In this document: piece by piece, positions 1 to 10,049 of the stretch | Layout of the letters: each line of letters begins with the position of its first letter | Numbering within the stretch: the stretch's first letter is position 1 | From: Gautieria morchelliformis | Taxonomy: Eukaryota; Basidiomycota; Agaricomycetes; Gomphales; Gomphaceae | Direction: 5' to 3' | Assembly (NCBI GenBank): GCA_015179125.1 | Contig: WHVA01000586.1 | Span: 1 to 64,000, forward strand | Length of the DNA stretch: 64,000 nucleotides | The notes under the pieces: generated by a model | The model's input: the letters and a program-made list of their open reading frames with translations, nothing else | Database searches by the model: none | What the model was told of the DNA's origin: nothing | Translations under genes and position numbers: made by a program

Positions 1-226
1 AGTCCGCCGGAGTTGCGGGTTTGACCTTTGCTAACTTCGCGGACATCCTCTTTTCCGCTAGTTCCGCTTTTCCGAAATCCGGATCATCCAGCATTTCATT
101 TCCACCACCTTGTGGAATATCTAACTTAGCCAAAATCGCTTGTAAGGCTGTTTCAATCGCGTCGGTCTTCATCCGGTTCCGCGTCAATTCCTCCTCCATA
201 TTCCGAAGACGATCGTCCGGATCCAT
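1..226 (-). CDS. gypsy gag, partial (left tandem copy)
   Basis: This is the N-terminal part of a Ty3/gypsy Gag on the minus strand, running off the left edge of the window. It is nearly identical to the start of the Gypsy1 gag at 7442-7667. The start chosen is the ATG at 224-226 (protein begins MDPDDRLRN). Upstream of it this copy has two one-base deletions relative to the right copy (near 290 and 366), which would break a longer reading frame but not one starting here; this supports MDPDD as the true start in both copies. The fragment is open to the window edge. It belongs to a second element in tandem with Gypsy1 and sharing the LTR at 459-891. Confidence 0.75.
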   Translation of the reverse strand, partial: MDPDDRLRNMEEELTRNRMKTDAIETALQAILAKLDIPQGGGNEMLDDPDFGKAELAEKRMSAKLAKVKPATPAD

Positions 227-458
227 GTTGGAAGGAGAAATATGGGACGGGATTTCCGGGGTTGGGAGCTCGACGTAAGAAGAGGGGCTGTCGTACGCTG
301 ATGTGCGGAAGAGGTTGCGATCTCCGAGTCGCTGTCTCCGATTCCGAACGCACCTATGGCGAATGCAACGGCAGTACGACCGCCGGTCCTCTAGGGGAGA
401 GACTTTTCTGCTGTAAGGGCAACCCTGGCTAGTCGTGGAGATCACACTACCACACAAC

Positions 459-891
459 TGACAAGGGGAAATCCAAAGTATGTATAAATGAACAGAGCAT
501 ACAAGAGAGGGGGTTCTCACCTGACAAGGGGAAATCCAAAGAGAAAAGTCTAAGGACCCCCAATGTCAGCGAGCCCGTATTATACTACGCTGCGCAGCCA
601 GGGACAACACTTGGCACCCGCCATCAACCCTGCATCCCCCTGACCCTTGATCGACCCTTGATGCCACCTATTATGCGAGTCGCTTGATTTCCGACACTGT
701 TCCGGGGCGGAAGTCGGAAATTGGAGTGGAACTGGCAAGGCGAACGGAACTGGTGGAAGTTCTCCCAGAAGCGGAATCGTTCCCGAAAGCGGATGCGGAG
801 ATGGAATCGGAACCGGAAGCGGAGTCGGAAATGGAGTCGGAACTGGGTGTGGTGTCGGAACTGGAAATGGAAAACAGGGTGTCCCCTGACA
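459..891 (-). repeat. Gypsy1 LTR (shared by two tandem elements)
   Basis: A 433-bp copy of the LTR at 7902-8334, differing at one position that I can see (A/G near 805). Read on the minus strand it begins TGTCAGGGGA and ends TTGTCA. It is preceded by a polypurine tract (892-905, AGAGGGGGGGTGA on the minus strand), which fixes the 5' boundary. The 3' boundary is less certain, because the 20-nt terminal motif occurs twice, at 459 and 522. It serves as 3' LTR of Gypsy1 and 5' LTR of the element to the left. It is packed with CGGAA/TTCCG pentamers (11 counted). Confidence 0.85.
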
Positions 892-1324
892 TCACCCCCC
901 CTCTAGCGTGCTGCGTCCTCGAAGCACGGGACACAAGGGATTGAAATGCCAGCGAGCGGATTCGGCGAGGGGCACCTGGATGTGTCCTATAGAACTCCCG
1001 GAGTTTGTCAGGAGCGGAAACATCTTGCTCCGGGACCCAAGAATTCTCCTCGTACCCATACCCTTCCCATTTCACGAGGAATTGGAGTCGTCCTCGCACA
1101 AACCGGCTGTCCAGGATCCGTTCCACCACGTAGTGCTCTTCCCCATCTACAACTTCTGGCGGAGGTGGCAGATGAGCCTTCCGATGTGGAATTGGGTCCT
1201 CAAGCATAGGGAGTAACTTCACCACGTTGAAGACGGGGTGGAGGCGGACATGGACATCGGAAGTCGGAGGCGGTATGCATTCCGTCCAACCCTCCGCGTC
1301 ACTGTGAAGGGCCCAAGGTAGCGG
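671..1324 (-). pseudogene. Gypsy1 integrase C-terminus with chromodomain
   Basis: 3' end of the Gypsy1 pol. Minus-strand translation gives the integrase tail (RYLGPFTVTRRVGRNAYRLR) then, after a one-base frameshift near 1255, VFNVVKLLPMLEDP and a chromodomain (HYVVERILDSRF, LVKWEGYGYEENSWVPEQDV). The aromatic and acidic chromodomain residues are present. The reading frame does not stop before the polypurine tract: it runs through it and 221 nt into the LTR, adding a Ser-rich tail of about 74 residues and ending at 671. The 5' end at about 1324 is the deletion junction with Copia1, so the catalytic DDE domain is missing. Confidence 0.8.
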
Positions 1325-4171
1325 TCGCAGAAGTCCCTACAACATCTATTAAATCATGGCATGATATTGGGCATTGAACTGAGCTCCACAGGCGATAGAA
1401 TTGTCTGTGATGCGTGTATTCAGGCCAAGATTGCGCGCAAACCTCTTCCTCGAGAACCCAGAGACCGAACATCAAAATTCGGTGACAGAATTTATTCTGA
1501 TGTCTGGGGACCTGCAAGACACCTCACGATCGATAAGAAGTCATATTATGTCTCCTTTATCGATGACTACTCAAGAGAATCGGTGATCTATCTCATGGCG
1601 AACAAATCAGAAGCATTCTCAAAGTACAAGCTCTACGAGGCTTTAATGCTTCGACAGAGAAATGTGCACATCAAGGTACTTGTTTCTGATCGAGGGGGCG
1701 AGTATACGAGCTCTGAATTCGAACAGCATCTAGCCAAACAAGGCACGAAGCATCAGTTGACGGTACACGACACACCAGAGTCCAATGGTGTTGCGGAACG
1801 CCTGAACCGAACTCTCACTGAGAGAACTCGTGCCATGCTGCTAGAATCAGGCCTTCCTAAGATATTATGGGGCTATGCGATACAGCATGCCAATTATCTT
1901 AGGAACAGGATGCATACAAGAGCTCTACCAGATAAAACGCCCTACGAGATGATTCACCATGAAAAACCGAATCTCAAAGACATTCACACGTGGGGAACTG
2001 AAATTTACGTTAAAATCACTCAGGGAGATAAATTGGCAGCTCGTGCCAAGAGAGCTCGGTGGATAGGAATTTCTGCGCAGAGCCATGGTCATTATGTTTA
2101 TTGGCCTGACTCGCACAAAGTTTCTGTCGAGCGGAACGTTGTCTTTGATTCAGAAATGAAGAAGGGAAAGGTCCCAATCATTTCTATTGAGGAATCCAAG
2201 CTACCTACGTCTAAAGAAGAGAAGAAGGCCATTCCGGCATCAGTGCCTGTGCCCGGTCGCTTAGTCAGCGAAGAGGCAAAGATCGAAGAAATTGATGAAA
2301 GTGCACCGGAAGAATATCTTGAAAAGCTGCAACCTATTCAGGGAGTTGATGACAGACCTAGAGAAGCTGAACCGATAAGGAGAAGCGAAAGGATCCGTCA
2401 ACAACAAGTGCAGCCGGCCCCATCAGGTCCCGTGACAAGATCTCAAACTCAGAGACAAACTGGCGCACATATGACTACGCTAGCTTACGAGGACGTTGAG
2501 GACCATAAAGAAGTTTTATTCGACCAAGAATTATCCTCCGAGATTGATGGCATCAGTAGCTATGAGTGTGCCATCAGTGCGTTTCTAACCGACGGTCAAA
2601 ACAATAACAAGGCGCCGGATTTGAGTCAAATTGAACCTAGCAATGCAGACGAAGCTCTGAATAATCCTATGTGGAAGAAATCAATGGACAAAGAGTATGA
2701 GGCCCTAATCGACAGGGGAGTGTGGGAAAGAACCAAACCACCTCCTGGAGCCAACATTGTCGGCAACAAATGGGTCTACCTTTGGAAGCGTAATCCAGAA
2801 GGGAAACCAATAGTACCTAAATCGAGAATGGTCGCCCAAGGCTTCACGCAGAAGTTTGGAATCGACTATGATGAGACATACTCACCTGTTGCTCGGTTAT
2901 CCTCCCTACGGATCATATGCGCCATTGCTGCTAGGAATGACTGGCCTATTCATCAAATGGACGTGGACTATGCATACCTCAATGCTACGTTGCCCGAACC
3001 TATTTACATGAAGCAGCCGTATGGATATGAGTCAGGAGACAAAGGCGAAGTGCTACTTTTGAAGAAAGCACTCTACGGCCTCAAGCAATCTGGAAGAGAA
3101 TGGTACAAACGTCTAAGTGGTGAATTCCACAAGTTAGGATTCACTACGTCAGCCACAGACGGGGCTGTATTTTATAGACGTGGTGGAAAGGGGCATGTGA
3201 TCATTGCAACAGCTGTGGACGACCTTACCATCACAGCTGAAAATCAGTCAGTCCTGGACGAAGTCAAACGAGATCTTGCTCAGGTCTTCAGTATGAAAGA
3301 TCTAGGCGAGATTCATTGGCTATTGAATCTCAAAATCGAAAGAGACTGGCAGAAGAAGACCATTGCAATTTCACAACCTGCATACATCGAGAAGATCATC
3401 AAAAAATTTAATCTCGAAGATGCAAAGACTTATGCTACGCCTCTTGATCCAGCCGTAAAATTATCTAAAGACCAATGTCCTTCTACAGAGAGAGGCAAGA
3501 AAGCCATGTCGAAGTTTCCATACAGGCAAGCTATAGGATCACTGATGTGGGCGGCTGTAGCCACTCGACCTGACATTGCATTTGCGGTGTCATTACTCTC
3601 GCAATTCCTTGAAAATCCAGGTGGCACACACTGGAATGCAGTCAAACGTGTCTTCAAATATTTGAAAGGCACGAAGCATTACAAGCTCACACTTGGAAGA
3701 AATCAAGACGGCTTGATGGGATATTCAGATGCGGATTGGGGTTCACAGAGTCATAGGCGTTCGTATTCGGCATACTTATTTCAGATTGATGGAGGCACTG
3801 TTTCATGGAGTTGCCAGAAACAGTCGATAGTAGCCCTCTCATCAACTGAAGCCGAATTCGTCGCCCTGACCCATGCGGGCAAAGAGGCTCTTTGGATGCG
3901 CCATTTTATTTCTGAAATATTCCAACCACTGAACAGACCCATCCAAGTTTATTCAGACAATCAATCAGCCATTGCCATCACGTATGGCACCCAACAACAC
4001 ACGAGAACCAAGCATTTCGACATCCGATTATATTTCCTTCGAGATATAATCAAAAATCAACAAGCCAAGCTCGTTTATTTGCCAACCGAACAAATGTTGG
4101 CAGATATCCTCACTAAAGGACTTCCTAGTCCTAGAGTGAAGATTCTCAACGAGCAAATCGGAATATATTAA
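1325..4171 (+). CDS. Copia1 pol, 5'-truncated (integrase-RT-RNase H)
   Basis: Open frame from the junction to the stop at 4169-4171, about 948 codons without interruption. It contains the end of the integrase zinc finger (CDACIQAK), the integrase catalytic residues (IYSDVWGP, VSDRGGEYTS, ESNGVAERLN), a copia-type reverse transcriptase (NKWVYLWKRN, VDYAYLNATLPEP, AVDDLTIT in place of the usual YVDD) and RNase H (GYSDADWGS, SSTEAEFVAL, YSDNQSAI, RTKHFDIR). Unlike Copia2 it keeps the arginine codon CGA after KHFDI and therefore the last 48 residues (to EQIGIY). About a dozen amino-acid differences separate it from Copia2. It cannot act alone because gag and protease are missing. Confidence 0.9.
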   Translation, partial: SQKSLQHLLNHGMILGIELSSTGDRIVCDACIQAKIARKPLPREPRDRTSKFGDRIYSDVWGPARHLTIDKKSYYVSFIDDYSRESVIYLMANKSEAFSKYKLYEALMLRQRNVHIKVLVSDRGGEYTSSEFEQHLAKQGTKHQLTVHDTPESNGVAERLNRTLTERTRAMLLESGLPKILWGYAIQHANYLRNRMHTRALPDKTPYEMIHHEKPNLKDIHTWGTEIYVKITQGDKLAARAKRARWIGISAQSHGHYVYWPDSHKVSVERNVVFDSEMKKGKVPIISIEESKLPTSKEEKKAIPASVPVPGRLVSEEAKIEEIDESAPEEYLEKLQPIQGVDDRPREAEPIRRSERIRQQQVQPAPSGPVTRSQTQRQTGAHMTTLAYEDVEDHKEVLFDQELSSEIDGISSYECAISAFLTDGQNNNKAPDLSQIEPSNADEALNNPMWKKSMDKEYEALIDRGVWERTKPPPGANIVGNKWVYLWKRNPEGKPIVPKSRMVAQGFTQKFGIDYDETYSPVARLSSLRIICAIAARNDWPIHQMDVDYAYLNATLPEPIYMKQPYGYESGDKGEVLLLKKALYGLKQSGREWYKRLSGEFHKLGFTTSATDGAVFYRRGGKGHVIIATAVDDLTITAENQSVLDEVKRDLAQVFSMKDLGEIHWLLNLKIERDWQKKTIAISQPAYIEKIIKKFNLEDAKTYATPLDPAVKLSKDQCPSTERGKKAMSKFPYRQAIGSLMWAAVATRPDIAFAVSLLSQFLENPGGTHWNAVKRVFKYLKGTKHYKLTLGRNQDGLMGYSDADWGSQSHRRSYSAYLFQIDGGTVSWSCQKQSIVALSSTEAEFVALTHAGKEALWMRHFISEIFQPLNRPIQVYSDNQSAIAITYGTQQHTRTKHFDIRLYFLRDIIKNQQAKLVYLPTEQMLADILTKGLPSPRVKILNEQIGIY

Positions 4172-4184
4172 GCTTGAGGGGGCG

Positions 4185-4682
4185 TGTTGGGTGCATTTAT
4201 GCTCCTGCACCAAAATCAAGCATAATATATCCAATTTGTTGTGTGGCCTTCCAATTTCTTCTCACATTGTTCTTGTATTATGCATCCATTTCTCTGGTTA
4301 TTTTCGAAATTTTCCACTCATTCCTTATCTCTCTATTTCATCTTGTTATTCCTACTTTCACAAGCGGCTGCACCCAGCGGAGTCTGAAATGACTTCGACG
4401 CGCGAGCTCTTGGGCGCTAAAGGGCCGGGTAGTAGTACATGCGCAGTGGAACACATTTCCCCCTCTCTCAGTGACCACTAAATTCACTGAGAGAGGCAAG
4501 TAAATTAGTCTAGTAGTCTTTGCATTTATTGACCTAGAAATCCTCTGTAGTGAATTGATTTCTAGGTAGTGTATAATATATTTATAGTGACCACTAAATT
4601 CACTGAGAGAGTGAATTGATTTCTAGTCTATTCTTTTGAATAACAAGTCCATACCTACTGCCTATAATTCCTGTCCTCTACA
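4185..4682 (+). repeat. Copia1 3' LTR
   Basis: 498-bp LTR, TGTTGGGTGC to CCTCTACA, preceded by the polypurine tract TTGAGGGGGCG at 4174-4184. I find one difference from the Copia2 5' LTR (52524-53021) and two from the Copia2 3' LTR (57284-57781). It contains two copies of a GTGACCACTAAATTCACTGA motif. The right flank (from 4683) is Gypsy1 reverse-transcriptase coding sequence. Confidence 0.92.
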
Positions 4683-6495
4683 GCTCTCCCCACCGCCATC
4701 CAACCTCCTTCTTGGTGAGGTCGAAGAGGGCACGGGCGTGGCAGGAGAAGTCCTTGATGAACCGCCGGTAGAAATTGACAAACCCAATGAAGGACTGGAC
4801 CTCCTTCTTGTTTCGCGGCACGGGCCAATCCGATACACCGGAAACTTTGACTGGGTCCATTTCCACCTTCCCTTCCGACACAATCACCCCAAGATACTCT
4901 ATCCGCGTCCGCTCAAATTCGCACTTTTCCGGCTTGAGACACAGGTTGTACTCCCGGAGCCGTTCCAGCACTCTCCGCACGACTTCCCGATGTTCGGACA
5001 TTGTTTTCGTGAAAATGAGGATGTCATCGAGGTAGACGCAGACAACCCCTTCTGCTATCATGTCACGGAAAATGTCATTCATCATCGTCTGGAATGTGGC
5101 GGGACTGTTGGTGAGGCCAAAGAACATGACCTGTGGCTCAAAGAGTCCTCGATTGGTGCGGAATGCGGCCTTCCACTCGTCTCCCTCTCGGATCCGGACA
5201 TTGTTGAAGCCCCAGCGGACATCCAGCTTAGTGAAGTACCTCGCCCCGCGGAGTTGTGTGATCAGTTCGGAAATGAGTGGAATGGGGTACCGGTTCTTGA
5301 TCGTGATCGCATTCAAGGCCCGGTAGTCCTGCACAAGTCTGAGCGAGCCATCCTTCTTCTTGATGAAGAACACCGGAGATGCCATGGGTGACTTGGAGGG
5401 GCGGATCCTCCCTGTACGGAGGTTTTCCGCAAGGAATGCATCGAGCTCTACCTGCTCCTTGGGTGACAGCGGGTAGACCTTGCAGTTGGTGGGCTTTGAC
5501 CCAGGCTCCAACTCGATGGTGTGGTCCCACAGCTTCCGTGGAGGCAGGGTATCAAACGACTCCTTGGAAAAGACGTCCTCAAACTCCCGCAGGTACTCCG
5601 GAATTTCCGCCTCCACTCTATCATACCTCTTAGAGGCTTCAGCAAGGCGTTGCGAAATATTTCCGGTGGCGCGGATGTGTTCCGCCTCCGGCGGAAGGTT
5701 TACGTACAGCAAGCGCTCCCCTTCCGTCAGAGTGCCTTCCAGGCCGAGTCGGATGGCGTCGGAATCGGAATTGGAAGGGGGATCCGGGTCAAATTCCGCT
5801 TCCGAGTCTTCTTCTGCAAGCAGTGGATGGGGGCCGGAACGACATGTCTGTATGAGCCGTTCGGTCTTCCGCTGCTCCTGGCGCTCCTTCCGCACTTCCG
5901 AGCGGCACATGTGACACTTGGCTGGACACCGACTCATCAGTACCTTCCGAGTCTGCCAATTGATCTCCGGGTTGTGCTCTTGAAGCCAGGTAAACCCGAG
6001 GATGATGTCTTGCTTCCCCAGGCTGGTGACAGCGAAGGAAGTGCGTTCCGAGTGTCCATCGTAGCGGAGAATTGTGTCCACTATCTCCGTGATGGACCCT
6101 GCCTCATTGGGGCTTCCATCCACATTGAACACCGGGATTGCACGTTGCAACTTCCGCGTGGTCAGTCGGTTCCGTTCCACATAGTCCCGGTCCATAAACT
6201 GACCAGTGGCCCCGCAATCGACAAGGGCGGGTCCGGATTTGACTTCCGCCGTATCGGTCGTCTGGATCTCTACCTTAATGACTAGTGACTTGGGGCCAGG
6301 GGTGGCAGCAACAACATAGCGCTTCGGAAGGCGTCTCTCCCAAGGGCGGATGCGGGATGGACGGAGTGTCAGATTTGATTTTTGTGCGACTTTATCCGGT
6401 GGGTCTGTACGAAGTGAGGGGAGTGGGGGCTTTTCATTCTCTACTTCAAGACAGGCAAACCGGTTATGTACAGGCAGCAGGGGCACACATCTCAC
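4683..6495 (-). pseudogene. Gypsy1 protease-reverse transcriptase, truncated
   Basis: Minus-strand pol that overlaps the end of gag by a few bases in another frame, the usual gag-pol frameshift arrangement. It encodes an aspartic protease (ALVDCGATGQFMD, with Cys where most elements have Ser) and a reverse transcriptase (YPLSPKEQVELDAFL, VFFIKKKDGSLRLVQDYRAL, VYLDDILIFT with the YxDD catalytic pair, FIGFVNFYRRFI). Reading stops at the Copia1 LTR soon after the start of the connection to RNase H (FDLTKKEVGWRW). The last few residues of the raw frame are LTR sequence. RNase H and integrase core are missing. Confidence 0.88.
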
Positions 6496-7667
6496 CCGCT
6501 GCGTGTCACAAAATCCGACGCATCTTCCGCTTCCGGTAGACCATGTTCCGCATTTTCGGAAAGTTCTTCCGCAGTGGGCACTCCGTTTATGTCTGCAAGT
6601 GCGAGGAACTCTGGAAGGATCTCGAGTTTCTCCTCTGTGGTCATAAGCCGGATATCAAAGGCTTGGGGGCACTCGCGAGCATAGTGGCCTGGTTGTCGGC
6701 AGCGGAAGCAGGTGATAGTTCCGTGGCCTTTTCCGCGCATGCGGTCAACATCCATCGGGGCAGGGCCACTCTTCGAGGGAGGAGGGCTATGGTTCCTAAT
6801 AGGAGCAGGCGGAGCAAGCATCGGAAATAATTTCCGTGTGGGAATGAATGCGCTTCCGGGTTTTGGCACAGGTGGAGTAGGACGAGCGGAACTGCGTGTC
6901 GTGTTCCGACTCGTCTCCACGAAGGCCTCATTTGCGTCCCTGTTCCGAGAAACCTTCTGCGCGGCTTGGTACCACCCTTCCGGGTCATCAAAATCCGGAG
7001 CTCCATCCCCAAGCAGCGCAACTTGGTTCTGGAGCGTCGGATCAAGTCCTCGTCGGAATTTGATGACGATCGTCTTGTCGTCGTCATATTCCGCAAGGTC
7101 GATGAGCTCCTGGAAGCGATCGATGTAGTCATCGACCGGATCTTTGGCCTGGTACCAGCTCGTCCCCTCGAGCTTTGTAAGGGCTGTGAGCTGCTCGTTT
7201 TTCGGGCAGAACTGGTCGGAAAATGTTTTCTCGAACGCGTCCCAGTCCCGGAAGTAGTTCCCCTTGCCCTTTGCTTCATGTCGGATCACCTTGTTTGCAA
7301 AACGGGCTGCGCGGTCCGATTTGAAAAAGGACAATGTCCAGTGAATCCGAGCCTGGTCGTTCGGAAAGAGGTCTCCGACAATTGCGAAGTAGATGCTGCA
7401 TGTGTTGAAGAATGCGCGTCCCTTCTCCCGATCTCCGTCAAAGTCCGCCGGAGTTGCGGGTTTGACCTTTGCTAACTTCGCGGACATCCTCTTTTCCGCT
7501 AGTTCCGCTTTTCCAAAATCTGGATCGTCCAGCATTTCATTTCCACCACCTTGTGGAATATCTAACTTAGCCAAAATCGCTTGTAAGGCTGTTTCAATCG
7601 CGTCGGTCTTCATCCGGTTCCGCGTCAATTCCTCCTCCATATTCCGAAGACGATCGTCCGGATCCAT
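6492..7667 (-). CDS. Gypsy1 Gag
   Basis: Capsid/nucleocapsid protein of about 391 residues from the MDPDDRLRN start (ATG at 7665-7667). An upstream ATG at 7865 would add 66 residues, but the matching leader of the left tandem copy has indels, so I prefer the internal start. It contains a retrotransposon Gag domain (PADFDGDREKGRAFFNTC, then WDAFEKTFSDQF, VDDYIDRFQELIDLAEYDD), a proline-rich linker and one zinc knuckle CFRCRQPGHYARECP near the C-terminus. No internal stop. It is the only complete gene left in Gypsy1. Confidence 0.88.
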   Translation of the reverse strand: MDPDDRLRNMEEELTRNRMKTDAIETALQAILAKLDIPQGGGNEMLDDPDFGKAELAEKRMSAKLAKVKPATPADFDGDREKGRAFFNTCSIYFAIVGDLFPNDQARIHWTLSFFKSDRAARFANKVIRHEAKGKGNYFRDWDAFEKTFSDQFCPKNEQLTALTKLEGTSWYQAKDPVDDYIDRFQELIDLAEYDDDKTIVIKFRRGLDPTLQNQVALLGDGAPDFDDPEGWYQAAQKVSRNRDANEAFVETSRNTTRSSARPTPPVPKPGSAFIPTRKLFPMLAPPAPIRNHSPPPSKSGPAPMDVDRMRGKGHGTITCFRCRQPGHYARECPQAFDIRLMTTEEKLEILPEFLALADINGVPTAEELSENAEHGLPEAEDASDFVTRSG

Positions 7668-7901
7668 GTTGGAAGGAGAAATATGGGACGGGATTTCCGG
7701 GGTTGGGAGCTCGACGTAAGAAGAGGGGCTGTCGTACGCTGTATGTGCGGAAGAGGTTGCGATCTCCGAGTCGCTGTCTCCGATTCCGAACGCACCTATG
7801 GCGAATGCAACGTGCAGTACGACCGCCGGTCCTCTAGGGGAGAGACTTTTCTGCTGTAAGGGCAACCCTGGCTAGTCGTGGAGATCACACTACCACACAA
7901 C

Positions 7902-8334
7902 TGACAAGGGGAAATCCAAAGTATGTATAAATGAACAGAGCATACAAGAGAGGGGGTTCTCACCTGACAAGGGGAAATCCAAAGAGAAAAGTCTAAGGAC
8001 CCCCAATGTCAGCGAGCCCGTATTATACTACGCTGCGCAGCCAGGGACAACACTTGGCACCCGCCATCAACCCTGCATCCCCCTGACCCTTGATCGACCC
8101 TTGATGCCACCTATTATGCGAGTCGCTTGATTTCCGACACTGTTCCGGGGCGGAAGTCGGAAATTGGAGTGGAACTGGCAAGGCGAACGGAACTGGTGGA
8201 AGTTCTCCCAGAAGCGGAATCGTTCCCGAAAGCGGATGCGGAGATGGAGTCGGAACCGGAAGCGGAGTCGGAAATGGAGTCGGAACTGGGTGTGGTGTCG
8301 GAACTGGAAATGGAAAACAGGGTGTCCCCTGACA
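7902..8334 (-). repeat. Gypsy1 5' LTR
   Basis: 433 bp, TG...CA on the minus strand, one mismatch to 459-891. The outer boundary (8334) is fixed by divergence of the two copies right after TGTCA. The inner boundary could instead be 7965, where the same 20-nt motif TGACAAGGGGAAATCCAAAG recurs. I could not recognise a clear tRNA-complementary primer site next to either boundary. Confidence 0.82.
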
Positions 8335-10049
8335 AAGACCATGGTTGAACGTTTATGGGGGATAGAAGAAATGGGGGATGTGGCGAGAGGAGAGAAAGAA
8401 AGAGCCTTAGCGCTGCATATATGTGATTTTCCTTCTGTTGGGGTATTGGTACTTGTCGTGATCAATTGCTTGGGGTTTTTCTGGCGCCGAACATTTTTTT
8501 TCGTTGATTCTTATAGTTGCTGCGCTGATTACAAGCGAGCAAAGTACGGGCACAGCAAAAGCTAGCAAAAGCAAAGTAGATTATACGAAATTTTAGAAAT
8601 GTTAGTCCCCAAGTCACAGTCCCAGTCATTTCAGGTAGCTGGATTTCAGTTTTTTGAGTGGATTTACCAAATACGCAGATTTGAGAGCAGATACTGCCCG
8701 ATTAGCGCAGTTTGCAGATTTTGCGTCCGACAGTGTCCGATCCTAGCACAACCTCTTTTCACCGGGAGTCAGGGTCTTTCTTCAAGGTCTTTCCTTGTTC
8801 CTTCTTAGTGGTCTCCAGTTTCCTTCTATATCTTCCCTTAATGTCACTTGTCCTCGCTTTTTATTCTTAGCCTTGAGCGTTGCCCTTTCATGTGTACGTA
8901 TTCTCCGTTTCCCCATCATCATGCTGCGCTCAGCAGCTGTTCCTTTCTTAACTTACAGCTTTTGTCTCTGCTTGCCCCATGTGCGCCAGCCGGTCGCTTT
9001 CCCTCTTCTCGCGCTGCGTTTCAGACGACTTGATGCCCAAGATCGTCGTTGTATTACTGGTGAGGGTCTTGCTTCAATGTGTTACCTCATTGACGCATGG
9101 CCTCGGCTGTTTTTTTTCATGACCTTGTGCCTCGGCCACCCTCAAAAGTATCAATGTCGCCTTTGGAGCTCAATTAGTGTTGTCTGTACTTAATGACACA
9201 TGGATTCTTTTCATGGCCTTGTGCCTCGGCCACCTTCAACAGCTTAAATGTCGCCCTTGAATCTCTTCTACTGTTCCATCTTCTCCTCACGAAGCCACCT
9301 GTACATGTTCTTTTTTCGCTCTCTTGTGTCCCTGATCATGTCGTCCCTTTAAGTATCTAACACGGCCTTGCTTCATCGACATGGTATCCCATTCCTCTGT
9401 GATAGCTCGCAGTGGCCGGCAACCGCTTCACATTATCCCCCCTAATATTCGCTATCTTTTCACTGATGATGTCGTCATCTTCGACCTGAGAACCCTGAAC
9501 CGCCTTCTCCTGCTCCTATCTCGCGACCACTTTCTTAGGTTTCAGCATCACATTCCTCGTACGATCTATCCCCATTCTCCGTATCACAATGTTCGTTACA
9601 TGTTCGAGCTACAGGGCCGCGGTTTCGTGCATGTACACAGACTCGTGTTTGAAAGAGATTACATACTTCACTCACGGTCTACGATTTATCAAGTATATTG
9701 GCAAATGTGGTTAATTGTCGTGTGATGCTTCCGAGTTATACTGTGTCTTCCTTGAACTTGCCTGGACTGGCGCTATCATTCTCACCCCGTGACCACTGAC
9801 TCGATGTGTGATAGTTTTGCGTCACGCGCTTCTACCGTCTCCCAACTGGTCACCGCTGACAGAACTCGCCACCCTCTGTATGACTACGTAATGAGGCTAC
9901 CAGCAGAATAGGTATGTTTTTATGCCCGTACTTGCCGCCGTTCTGTCTAAGTTCTTCTATACCCTTACCGGTTGCTGTTGGCGTCGCCCCGCCCACGGTC
10001 TCGCGTGCTGCCCGCCTTGCCTTCCTTGCAGGCACATGAATGAATGTAT
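8335..10049. other. no recognisable gene
   Basis: AT/T-rich sequence between Gypsy1 and the Helitron. It contains a degenerate direct repeat (CATGRCCTTGTGCCTCGGCC at about 9118 and 9210, followed by similar sequence) and an unassigned 114-codon plus-strand frame at 9381-9725 with no motif I recognise. I could not identify a Helitron 3' hairpin and CTRR end here with any confidence. Confidence 0.5.

Larger units (their letters stand above)
1325..4682 (+). mobile_element. Copia1: 5'-truncated Ty1/copia element
   Basis: A 3358-bp plus-strand copia fragment almost identical to 54424-57781 of Copia2. It starts inside the integrase zinc-finger region and continues to a complete 3' LTR (4185-4682). 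The 5' LTR, gag, protease and start of integrase are gone. It lies inside Gypsy1 with the reverse-transcriptase end of Gypsy1 on the right and the chromodomain end on the left, so the truncation came from a deletion that also removed host-element sequence. No target-site duplication can remain. Confidence 0.9.
459..8334 (-). mobile_element. Gypsy1: Ty3/gypsy chromovirus with nested Copia1
   Basis: Minus-strand LTR retrotransposon. Right to left: 5' LTR (7902-8334), gag (6492-7667), protease and reverse transcriptase (4683-6495), then a copia element (1325-4682), the integrase C-terminus with chromodomain (to 671) and the 3' LTR (459-891). RNase H and the integrase catalytic core are absent. 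They were lost in the deletion that also removed the 5' part of the inserted copia. The near-identical LTRs imply a recent insertion, but the copy is non-autonomous. A chromodomain at the integrase C-terminus is the hallmark of chromoviruses, where it guides integration to heterochromatin. Confidence 0.85.

Noticed and set aside
4028-4234. Small frames across copia LTRs (also 57127-57333, 52512-52820)
   Set aside because: They are shadows of LTR sequence repeated in all copies, with no codon constraint visible.
8114-8335. Serine-rich minus-strand frame in the right Gypsy1 LTR, and Glu-rich plus-strand frames in both LTRs
   Set aside because: They come from the CGGAA-rich LTR repeats. On the minus strand the frame is coding only in the 3' LTR copy, as the tail of pol.
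9381-9725. 114-codon plus-strand frame beside the Helitron
   Set aside because: No motif, repetitive hydrophobic/His content and no sign of introns or relatives; not supported as a gene.
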